From Paenibacillus pectinilyticus (lineage in GTDB: Bacteria; Bacillota; Bacilli; Paenibacillales; NBRC-103111): 64,000 nucleotides of DNA. Position numbers and translations under genes: made by a program. The stretch is from NCBI RefSeq assembly GCF_001700435.1, contig NZ_LYPC01000014.1:496001-560000 (forward strand). The letters are read 5' to 3'. Positions 18,998 through 26,050 of this stretch are shown here, piece by piece; the first letter of the stretch is position 1; every line of letters starts with the position of its first letter. Under the pieces are notes generated by a model. It was not told where the DNA came from, ran no database searches, and saw nothing but the letters and a program-made list of their open reading frames with translations.

Positions 18998-19731
18998 ATT
19001 TAACGGATAAAGTATGTGTGGTTACAGGAGCTGCAAGAGGGATTGGCTACTCGTTAGCGAAACAACTTCTTGCTGCAGGCGCTAAAGTGATGCTTAGTGA
19101 TGCCGACGAGAAGGCTTTAGAGGAAGCTGTGAAAAGCCTTGCTTCGGATCGTGTTATCGGAATTCGGACAGATGTTCGTTCTGAGGTGGATATTGCGGCA
19201 TTAACAGCGGAGGCAGAATCTCGACTTGGACCGATTGCTGTTTGGATCAATAATGCAGGCGTTGCTAGGCATAAGCTGATTACTGAATATACGGAAGCGG
19301 ATATCGATTGGATGATGGACGTAAATTATAAGGGCACCATTCTTGGCTGCAAGTATGCACTTCGTTCCATGCAAGAGCAGCGTGCAGGCCATATTATCAA
19401 TATCATTTCAACAGCTGGCTTAACTGGAGTGCCTACGGAATCCGTCTATTGCGGTACGAAATTTGCTGTAAGAGGATTTACGCAAGCCCTTCAAGAGGAA
19501 GCAGCGCAATTCAATGTTCGTGTTTCTGGGATTTATCCAGGTGGAGTAAACACAGGGTTCTGGGATATCGCGCGCGAGCAAAAATCTCCTGTCGAGAAAT
19601 ATTTGACACCTGACGATGTGGCAAATGCTATTGTCTCCGTCATTCAAATGGACGATAACTGTGTGACGCATGAGATTGTGCTTCGCTCGATGAGAGACGC
19701 GAATTTTACGTTGCAGGAATTTGAACAATGA
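18994..19731 (+). CDS. SDR-family oxidoreductase
   Basis: 245 residues, classical short-chain dehydrogenase with TGAARGIG at 11-18, NNAG at 86-89, and catalytic Ser139, Tyr152 and Lys156. Asp37 after the second strand suggests a preference for NAD. The ATG overlaps the TGA of the diiron-protein gene (ATGA) and its own stop overlaps the next ATG, so all three genes are translationally coupled. It may oxidise the alcohol produced by the diiron protein or act on a related ketone; the substrate is unknown. Confidence 0.88.
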   Translation: MNLTDKVCVVTGAARGIGYSLAKQLLAAGAKVMLSDADEKALEEAVKSLASDRVIGIRTDVRSEVDIAALTAEAESRLGPIAVWINNAGVARHKLITEYTEADIDWMMDVNYKGTILGCKYALRSMQEQRAGHIINIISTAGLTGVPTESVYCGTKFAVRGFTQALQEEAAQFNVRVSGIYPGGVNTGFWDIAREQKSPVEKYLTPDDVANAIVSVIQMDDNCVTHEIVLRSMRDANFTLQEFEQ

Positions 19732-20519
19732 GACTAAGGCTGCATTCGGATATGATTCAATCTGAGGCGTTAGGTTCACGTCGCGTCTATCGTCTCTTAC
19801 TGCCAGAACCGCGTCCAGTCGGTCGACTGCCCTTATTGATTTTGCTGCATGGCGTACACGGTTCTGAAATTGATTGGACGGAACAAGGTCAAGTCATGCA
19901 ATCGATGCAGGCATTGCTGGATGAGCAGAAAATGGGTCCGATGGCGGTTCTTATGCCGTCGGATGGATTGACCGCCATCGGAACGGGGTATCTGAATTGG
20001 GATAGCGGTGGACCACATCTCTATGAAGATTATTTGTTGGAAGACTTGATTCCGCATATTGAAGAGAAGTGGAACGTAGGCGGAACAAAGGAAACACGTG
20101 CGATTAGTGGTTTATCTATGGGGGGATATGCTTCTATTCGGTTGGCGTTCGCGCACCCAGCGCGATTTGCTTCGGCCTCCAGCTTAAGCGGATTCTTCGA
20201 TATCCAGGAGCTTGGTGAACTGATTGGTTCTGAAGATTTTTCTCGCATTTTTCAATCGGATGGGAATAGAACGGAGGAAGTATCACCCTTAACCATGTCC
20301 ATTCCTCCCGGTAAGGACCTTCCTAAGCTTAAATGGGATTGCGGTGTAGAAGATCGTTATATTCAAATGAATCGTCAGTTGCATGAACGGTTGGAGGGGG
20401 ATAGCGTTTCGCATTCCTATGAGGAATATCCAGGCGCACATACGTGGGATTATTGGCGTGAGCATATGAAAGAACATTTGATTTTTCATTTCAATATGAT
20501 GAAAGAGTCCTCTTCTTGA
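19728..20519 (+). CDS. Alpha/beta-hydrolase esterase (esterase D / tributyrin esterase-like)
   Basis: 263 residues. The oxyanion region LLHGVHGSEIDW, the nucleophile elbow GLSMGG (Ser130), an Asp in CGVEDRY and the His in PGAHTWDYW give a complete catalytic triad of the putative-esterase family, which includes S-formylglutathione hydrolase and feruloyl or acetyl esterases. There is no signal peptide. The gene starts with ATGA overlap with the SDR. It could hydrolyse an acyl-sugar or a formyl ester produced by the upstream diiron protein and SDR; both remain inference. Confidence 0.85.
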   Translation: MRLRLHSDMIQSEALGSRRVYRLLLPEPRPVGRLPLLILLHGVHGSEIDWTEQGQVMQSMQALLDEQKMGPMAVLMPSDGLTAIGTGYLNWDSGGPHLYEDYLLEDLIPHIEEKWNVGGTKETRAISGLSMGGYASIRLAFAHPARFASASSLSGFFDIQELGELIGSEDFSRIFQSDGNRTEEVSPLTMSIPPGKDLPKLKWDCGVEDRYIQMNRQLHERLEGDSVSHSYEEYPGAHTWDYWREHMKEHLIFHFNMMKESSS

Positions 20520-20540
20520 GGTCTCTTTATTTGTTATATA
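20502..20540 (+). terminator. Weak terminator after the esterase gene
   Basis: An 11-bp stem with one mismatch (20502-20512 with 20518-20528) spans the TGA stop and is followed by ATTTGTTATAT. The T-run is short, so some read-through into the AraC gene at 20581 is likely. Confidence 0.45.
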
Positions 20541-20580
20541 ATTGCGAAAACGCGCAAAATTAAAGTTTCGGGAGAACTCC

Positions 20581-21477
20581 ATGGCAGCTAAATCGGATTA
20601 CAAAAAGATGAGTCGTATCCTAAATGAAACCGCAGTTAATTTGCAGGGGGAAGATTTAGGCTTCAAGGTGCATTATTGGGGAGCCGTGCCGGAGCATTTT
20701 GATAATCCCTTACATCGGCATTCCTTCTTTGAAGTTTGCTATGTATTGGCGGGTGAGGGGTTCTACTTGGAGTCGGGCGAAACGTATCCGTTACAGGTAG
20801 GGACATTATTTTGTTCATTGCCTGGGAAATGGCATCAAATAAAAAGTGAGAAAGGCATCGAACTATACTATGTTGCATTCGAAGTAGACGATTCTTGTTC
20901 GACCGAAACAAGCTTACATCGCTATCTGCACATGATGAATGGTAATAAAATTATCGTGCCAATGGCTGACGATACCGTATCTGCGCAGACTTGGCGCATG
21001 CTATTCGCGATTTGTATGCAGGATCGTGCCATGACGAAAGAGCTGATTCGCTGTTATGCCTATGCGTTGCTTGTTTCTTTCTGCAGTGAATTTGTAGAGG
21101 GGAGTGTGACGGATGAAGCTCCAGAGCACCAACAAATTTCATCCTACTATTTACAAAGAGCAAAGCTATTTATCGATGATAATCTTTCTTCATCGCTAAG
21201 TATCCAGCAGTTGTCGGCTTATCTGAACATAACGGAGAGACACTTATCGCGCTTGTTTGCCAAGCAAATTGGGCAATCATTCTCCCATTATGTGCAAGAA
21301 CGCAGGGTGAGGAAGTCCATGGAACTTCTGCGAGAAACGGACTGGACTTTAAGCCATATCGCGCAGGAAACAGGCTTTGAATCCGTGCACTATTATACAA
21401 GGGTTTTTAATCGAAAAATCGGCGTGCCCCCTGGCAAGTTTCGCAAATCCCAATTGTCGGAGCTACCAATCAGTTGA
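20581..21477 (+). CDS. AraC-family regulator, cupin type
   Basis: 298 residues. The ATG at 20581 has GGGAG six bases upstream and is preferred over a TTG 39 bases earlier. The N-terminal cupin domain has the HRHSFFEVCYVLAGEG pattern with His and Glu residues that often bind sugar or metal; the C-terminal 100 residues hold the two AraC helix-turn-helix motifs ending in RKIGVPPGKFRKS. It follows the diiron-SDR-esterase operon in the same direction and probably responds to the same substrate, together with the AraC gene at 16584. Confidence 0.9.
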   Translation: MAAKSDYKKMSRILNETAVNLQGEDLGFKVHYWGAVPEHFDNPLHRHSFFEVCYVLAGEGFYLESGETYPLQVGTLFCSLPGKWHQIKSEKGIELYYVAFEVDDSCSTETSLHRYLHMMNGNKIIVPMADDTVSAQTWRMLFAICMQDRAMTKELIRCYAYALLVSFCSEFVEGSVTDEAPEHQQISSYYLQRAKLFIDDNLSSSLSIQQLSAYLNITERHLSRLFAKQIGQSFSHYVQERRVRKSMELLRETDWTLSHIAQETGFESVHYYTRVFNRKIGVPPGKFRKSQLSELPIS

Positions 21478-21511
21478 TTGTGTTATTATGATATGAGGTA
21501 GTGAAGCACAC

Positions 21512-21559
21512 GCCGTCTGTTACCGGTTCATAGAACCGTGCAGGCGGCTATTTTATTTC
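21512..21559 (+). terminator. Two-part stem terminator
   Basis: An outer stem (21512-21519 with 21541-21548) and an inner stem CGGTTC/GAACCG are followed by TATTTTATTT. It ends the AraC transcript and lies directly ahead of the ribosome site of the next gene. Confidence 0.75.
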
Positions 21560-21569
21560 TAGGAGGCAG

Positions 21570-22277
21570 ATGAAGATAGAGTCAATAAAGGAGCTGTTGA
21601 ATTCGGACGAGTCATTCACGCATGCTTACACAAGGTTTATGGAAGAGCAAGTCAAGGGGAGCAAGGGAGAGAGGAGAAGAAGGCTGCTTAGTGAGAAGCG
21701 GTACGCGGAAACTCTGTTCTTAAAGGATGTATGGTGGCCAGCATTCGGTAACTTTCGACTTTTATTCGCTGAGTTTGAGCTTCGGGACTTTAAGGATGGC
21801 TGGCGGTTCTTGGATTTTGCATTCATCATCAACGTTACGCGCGTGTGCATCGAGATTGACCCGTATGGAACACATTTTCGCAACATTGATCGTAAGCAAT
21901 ACGATGACAATTTACATCGGCATAACGACCTCGTCTTGGACGATTGGAAAGTTTTACGGTTTTCGTTGGATGATATTAAGTACAATCCCCGCAAATGTCA
22001 ACAGACGATCATGCAAGCAGCAGCGAAATGGGGTTTGGATGATACGAAACATCTACTCCAATTAATTCCTACCGAATATGCTGTTTGGAAATGGGTTGAA
22101 AACCAAGACGACCTGGTCACGCCAATATCAGTAGCTAAGGCGCTCCGAATTAACCGAGAAACATCCACTAAATATCTTAAATCACTTGTTCTCAAAGGAT
22201 TAATTCTTCCTGCATCCAGAGAAGGAAAGAAGATTATGCGATATCGGGCAAAATCTTCGGGAAGAACCAACGGTTAG
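21570..22277 (+). CDS. Putative restriction-endonuclease-fold protein with C-terminal winged helix
   Basis: 235 residues. Residues about 80-140 (DFAFIINVTRVCIEIDPYG, then DRKQYDDNLHRHNDLVLDDW and KVLRFSLDDI) resemble the DUF559/Vsr-like nuclease fold, in which the Glu-Ile-Asp strand and the following Arg-rich helix carry the active site. The last 60 residues look like a winged helix-turn-helix (ISVAKALRINRETSTKYLKS). AGGAGG ends only three bases before the ATG, which is unusually close; no better start is visible. It stands alone between a terminator and the 51-bp repeat array, whose first unit starts 27 bases after its stop. Function unknown; a DNA-processing or regulatory role is a guess. 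Confidence 0.6.
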   Translation: MKIESIKELLNSDESFTHAYTRFMEEQVKGSKGERRRRLLSEKRYAETLFLKDVWWPAFGNFRLLFAEFELRDFKDGWRFLDFAFIINVTRVCIEIDPYGTHFRNIDRKQYDDNLHRHNDLVLDDWKVLRFSLDDIKYNPRKCQQTIMQAAAKWGLDDTKHLLQLIPTEYAVWKWVENQDDLVTPISVAKALRINRETSTKYLKSLVLKGLILPASREGKKIMRYRAKSSGRTNG

Positions 22278-22303
22278 CTGGGTTAACCGCGGATATGGTG
22301 ATT

Positions 22304-23186
22304 GACGCTGGATTTACCAGCATTGGAAAGAGATGTGTAACTAGACCGCCGTCTGACGCTGGATATTCCAGCGTCTGAATGTGTGGTGCAAGTAACGCAC
22401 CTTCTAACGCTGGATATCCCAGCTTCTGTAAGTGTGGAGCAACAAACGCCCAATCTGACGCTGGATATCCCAGCGTCTGAATGTGTGGTGCAAGTAACGC
22501 CTCATCTGACGCTGGATATCCCAGCTTCAGTATGCGTGGTGCAACTAACGCACCATCTGACGCTGGGTAATCCAGCCTCTGTAAGTGTGGTGCTAGTAAC
22601 GCACCATCTGACGCTGGATATCCCAGCGTCTGTAAGTGTGGCGCAACAAACGCACCATCTAACGCTGGATATACCAGCGTCTGAATGTGTGGTGCAAGTA
22701 CCGCCCCATCTAACGCTGGATATTCCAGCGTCTGTAAGTGTGGAGCAACAAACGCCCCATCTGACGCTGGATATCCCAGCTTCTGAATGTATGGAGCAAG
22801 TAACGCCCCATCTGACGCTGGATATCCCAGCTTCTGAATGCGTGGTGCAAGTAACGCCCCATCTGAAGCTGGATATCCCAGCTTCAGTATATGTGGTGCA
22901 ACAAACGCCCCATCTGACGCTGGATAAACCAGCTTCTGTAAGTGTGGTGCTAGTAACGCACCATCTGACGCTGGATATTCCAGCGTCTGTAAGTGTGGAG
23001 CAACAAACGCCCCATCTAACGCTGGATATCCCAGCTTCTGTAAGTGTGGAGCAACAAACGCACCATCTAACGCTGGATATCCCAGCTTCAGTATATGTGG
23101 TGCAACAAACCCACCATCTGATGCTGGATAAACCAGCTTCTGAATGTATGGCGCAACAAACGCACCATCAGACGCTAGAAGATCCA
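22304..23186. repeat. Array of about 17 tandem 51-bp units with hairpin cores
   Basis: Units begin with (G/A)ACGCTGG at 22304, 22355, 22406 and every 51 bases up to 23171; the first and last are degenerate. Each unit holds an 8-base inverted repeat around ATATC (GACGCTGG / CCAGCGTC) and a variable 25-base segment of the type CTGTAAGTGTGGAGCAACAAA. Arms match fully in several units; one unit (22865) has changed both arms together to GAAGCTGG/CCAGCTTC, but many others changed one arm only. Because 51 is a multiple of three, long frames are open on both strands: minus 23187-22234 repeats a 17-residue unit (ASDGAFVAPHLQKLGYP), plus 22383-23189 another. Neither has a ribosome site. It fills most of the 1048-bp gap between genes. 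Confidence 0.9.
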
Positions 23187-23287
23187 TAGTGTGTTGAATT
23201 GTTTATTTTGGATCAAAAATGTCCGAATAGTGCAAGCATGTGTCTTGTTGCTTCAAAGACAATACGTACCTCAACGATTATCATATT

Positions 23288-23301
23288 AGTAAGCGCTAAC
23301 A
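23288..23301. promoter_or_regulatory. Probable CcpA catabolite-responsive element (cre)
   Basis: AGTAAGCGCTAACA matches the cre consensus TGWAANCGNTNWCA at all positions but the first. It lies 24 bases ahead of the GTG start of the oxygenase gene, where bound CcpA would block transcription when preferred sugars are present. Confidence 0.55.
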
Positions 23302-23325
23302 CATGATAAATAAGGAGGAAATACA

Positions 23326-24444
23326 GTGGCTAATGCCTATACAAAAAGGGATTATTCGCTTACAGGACCCGAGAATAAGCGGGCACAGGATAAAGGATTA
23401 GTTGCTGCGGAATGGTACATGAGTCCAATTCCACGGAAGCGGCTTAAGGAACTCATGAAGCGTAAAGATGGACCTGCCATTCGCGATACGATCATTATGT
23501 TTGCTTGGCTCATAGGCACGGGGATACTTGCATATTATACATGGGGAACTTGGTGGGCAGTACCGGCCTTTATCGTATATGGCGTGAGTTATGCCTCGAT
23601 GGCCGATTCCAGATGGCACGAATGCGGACATGGTACAGCATTTAAAACACCTTGGATGAATGATGCGCTCTATCAAATTGCCTCATTCATGGATTTAAGG
23701 CCGCCAACGCCTTGGCGATGGAGTCATGCTCGTCACCACACGGATACGTATATCGTTGGACGCGATCCGGAGATTGCGATGACAAGACCACCGGTTTGGC
23801 GTATCATTTTTGGAGAAATCATTCATATTTATGGCGGATCTAGAGATCTCAAAAGCATCATTCTACACAGTTTCGGAAAGCTGAAACCGTCAGAGCAGGA
23901 TTATGTGCCTGAGTCCGAATATAAGAAAGCGATCTGGGTTTCACGTCTCTGGGTGTTGATCTTACTCGGCTTCATTATTTGGTCGATCCAAATTGGCAGC
24001 ATCTTACCGCTGATGTTCGTGGGTCTTCCAACCTTTTATGGTCCCATTCTCCTGCTACTAGTAGGATTAGCCCAGCATTTGGGACTGCGTGAAGATGTAC
24101 TCGATCATCGGTTAAATACGCGGACGATTTATTTGAATCCATTAACAAGATTCCTTTACTGGAACATGAATTATCATATCGAGCATCACATGTTTCCGAT
24201 GATTCCCTATCATGCTTTACCTGCCCTGCATAAAGAATTGATGTTTGATTATCCAGCACCAAGTCCGAGTCTATGGGCAGCTCTCAAAGAAGTCATTGCA
24301 GCGTTGATTAAACAGAAGAAAGATCCACAATACGTAGTTGATCGTCCTCTGCCATCTACAGCTAATCCGTATTATTATGGCGTACAAACTGAGCAATCAG
24401 TGTCTTCTAAAGTGAGTACGGTACCACAAGCAATGATCAATTAA
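23326..24444 (+). CDS. MocD-like membrane diiron oxygenase (fatty-acid-desaturase superfamily)
   Basis: 372 residues; GTG start at 23326 with AAGGAGG seven bases upstream. Three histidine boxes of the desaturase/hydroxylase superfamily are intact: His98-x-x-x-His102 (HECGH), His134-x-x-His137-His138 and His284-x-x-His287-His288, with further His251 and His261. Hydrophobic membrane segments lie near 55-92 and 205-250. In Sinorhizobium, MocD of this superfamily works with ferredoxin MocE and reductase MocF to remove the methyl group of the rhizopine 3-O-methyl-scyllo-inosamine. Here a Rieske ferredoxin and a formaldehyde dehydrogenase follow in the same operon, supporting O-demethylation of a methylated sugar or cyclitol rather than lipid desaturation. 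The substrate is not known. Confidence 0.8.
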   Translation: MANAYTKRDYSLTGPENKRAQDKGLVAAEWYMSPIPRKRLKELMKRKDGPAIRDTIIMFAWLIGTGILAYYTWGTWWAVPAFIVYGVSYASMADSRWHECGHGTAFKTPWMNDALYQIASFMDLRPPTPWRWSHARHHTDTYIVGRDPEIAMTRPPVWRIIFGEIIHIYGGSRDLKSIILHSFGKLKPSEQDYVPESEYKKAIWVSRLWVLILLGFIIWSIQIGSILPLMFVGLPTFYGPILLLLVGLAQHLGLREDVLDHRLNTRTIYLNPLTRFLYWNMNYHIEHHMFPMIPYHALPALHKELMFDYPAPSPSLWAALKEVIAALIKQKKDPQYVVDRPLPSTANPYYYGVQTEQSVSSKVSTVPQAMIN

Positions 24445-24466
24445 CTTTTGAGGGGAAGATGAGAAC

Positions 24467-25681
24467 ATGGGTGGAAACCGAGCAGTTGTCTACAGTAAAC
24501 CAGGAATCGTTGAGGTGCGTAATACAGATTATCCAGAATTAGTGCTTAAAGATGGTCCAGGCGTTAATCCGTTAAACGTTGGCCGGAAATGCGAGCATGG
24601 TGTCATTCTAAAAGTAATCACTACAAACATCTGCGGCAGCGATCAGCACATGGTTCGTGGCCGGACAACTGCACCATCAGGTCTCATTTTAGGCCATGAA
24701 ATTACAGGGGAAGTTATTGAAGTAGGACGTGATGTTGAATTTATTAAAAAAGGAGATTTGGTCTCGGTTCCTTTTAACATTGCATGCGGCCGTTGCCGCA
24801 GCTGTAAAGAACGGAATACGAATGTGTGCTTAAACGTCAATCCGGATCGCCCAGGTTCTGCTTATGGATATGTAGATATGGGAGGATGGGTAGGCGGGCA
24901 ATCGGAGTATGTCATGGTGCCTTATGCCGATTTCCAATTGTTGAAGTTCCCGGATAAAGAGAAAGCGATGGAGAAAATTCTTGATCTAACGATGCTCTCG
25001 GATATTTTCCCTACGGGTTATCACGGTGCGGTAAGCGCAGGCGTTCGACCAGGTTCAACTGTTTACGTTGCGGGAGCTGGCCCTGTAGGACTTGCGGCAG
25101 CGCACTCCGCACAGTTGCTCGGTGCCGCTGTTGTCATTGTCGGCGACTTGAATGCAGAACGCTTAGCACAAGCGAGAAGCTTTGGCTGCGAAACGGTCAA
25201 TTTGCGTGAGCATCCTAACTTGTCTGAACAAATCGACCAAATCCTCGGCGTACCTGAAGTGGACTGTGCAATTGACTGTGTCGGTTTTGAAGCTAGCGGA
25301 CACGGGAAGGATCATGGCGAAGCACCAGCTACGGTGCTTAACTCCATCATGGAAATTACGCGAGCAGGTGGCCGTCTAGGTATTCCAGGATTGTATGTAA
25401 CCGGGGATCCAGGCGCTGTGGATGAGGACTCCAAAGTAGGAACGCTGAAAATCCGCATCGGCCTCGGATGGGCCAAATCTCATACATTGGTTACAGGTCA
25501 AACGCCAGTTATGCAATACAACAGAGACTTAATGATGGCGATTCTCAGCGGCAGAGCTCAAATTGCCAAAGCGGTGAATGCTACGCTTATTTCGCTGGAT
25601 GCGGCTCCACAAGCGTATCAAGATTTTGATCGCGGTGTTTCAAGAAAATTTGTGATCGATCCTCACGGTCTTGTTAAATAA
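24467..25681 (+). CDS. fdhA: Glutathione-independent formaldehyde dehydrogenase, zinc ADH family
   Basis: 404 residues, close to the length of the Pseudomonas putida enzyme, which oxidises formaldehyde to formate with tightly bound NAD. Catalytic-zinc ligands lie in ICGSDQHM (Cys) and LGHEITGE (His-Glu); the structural-zinc cysteines are in ACGRCRSCKERNTNVC. The NAD fold shows VAGAGPVGLAAAHSAQLLGA, and the long insertion GYVDMGGWVGGQSEY typical of this type is present. It starts 23 bases after the oxygenase gene. Formaldehyde is what an oxidative O-demethylase releases, so this gene is strong support for that reaction. Confidence 0.9.
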   Translation: MGGNRAVVYSKPGIVEVRNTDYPELVLKDGPGVNPLNVGRKCEHGVILKVITTNICGSDQHMVRGRTTAPSGLILGHEITGEVIEVGRDVEFIKKGDLVSVPFNIACGRCRSCKERNTNVCLNVNPDRPGSAYGYVDMGGWVGGQSEYVMVPYADFQLLKFPDKEKAMEKILDLTMLSDIFPTGYHGAVSAGVRPGSTVYVAGAGPVGLAAAHSAQLLGAAVVIVGDLNAERLAQARSFGCETVNLREHPNLSEQIDQILGVPEVDCAIDCVGFEASGHGKDHGEAPATVLNSIMEITRAGGRLGIPGLYVTGDPGAVDEDSKVGTLKIRIGLGWAKSHTLVTGQTPVMQYNRDLMMAILSGRAQIAKAVNATLISLDAAPQAYQDFDRGVSRKFVIDPHGLVK

Positions 25682-25708
25682 ACCAACATGAAATACTTGG
25701 AGGTACAT

Positions 25709-26032
25709 ATGCAGCATTTAGAAGGTTGGATAGAAGCTTGTGAAGTTGATGAGATTGATGAAGAAGATGTCATCCGATTCGATCATGGCAATCGTACGTT
25801 TGCTATATATCGCACGGCCAAAAGTGATTTCTACGCGACGGATGGTTATTGCACTCATGAGAAATTTCATTTATCCGATGGGCTCGTGATGGGTAACATG
25901 ATTGAATGTCCGAAACATAATGGTCGGTTTGACTACACAACGGGGGCGGCAAAACGTAGGCCAGTATGTGTTGATCTGATGACTTATCCTGTCAAGATTG
26001 AAGATGACAAGATCTTCATCAAGATTGACTGA
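25709..26032 (+). CDS. MocE-like Rieske-type [2Fe-2S] ferredoxin
   Basis: 107 residues. The ATG at 25709 has GGAGG five bases upstream and is preferred over an ATG at 25688. Cluster ligands are Cys48-x-His50 and Cys67-x-x-His70 (CTH and CPKH), the Rieske pattern, in a soluble protein without signal or membrane anchor. Small ferredoxins of this type pass electrons to oxygenases. It lies 27 bases after the formaldehyde dehydrogenase gene in the same operon, so it is the likely electron donor of the diiron oxygenase. No ferredoxin reductase is encoded nearby, so reduction must rely on a reductase from elsewhere in the genome. Confidence 0.88.
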   Translation: MQHLEGWIEACEVDEIDEEDVIRFDHGNRTFAIYRTAKSDFYATDGYCTHEKFHLSDGLVMGNMIECPKHNGRFDYTTGAAKRRPVCVDLMTYPVKIEDDKIFIKID

Positions 26033-26050
26033 GGAGCAAAGGAGATAAGC

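Noticed and set aside
20542..20557. Short inverted repeat TTGCG/CGCAA ahead of the AraC gene at 20581
   Set aside because: Only five-base arms, no second copy found; too weak to call an operator.
22304..23186. CRISPR array
   Set aside because: The entire 51-bp unit is repeated with small changes; there are no unique spacers and no cas genes.
22234..23187. 317-codon minus-strand frame across the 51-bp array
   Set aside because: The repeat peptide looks more protein-like on this strand, but no ribosome site precedes the ATG and the frame runs into the end of the plus-strand gene at 22277. Not called as a gene; discussed as an open question.
22383..23189. 268-codon plus-strand frame across the 51-bp array
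   Set aside because: It has no ribosome site, stays open only because the unit length is divisible by three, and its changes between units are mostly non-conservative (for example Pro/His and Val/Glu). I kept the array as a repeat.
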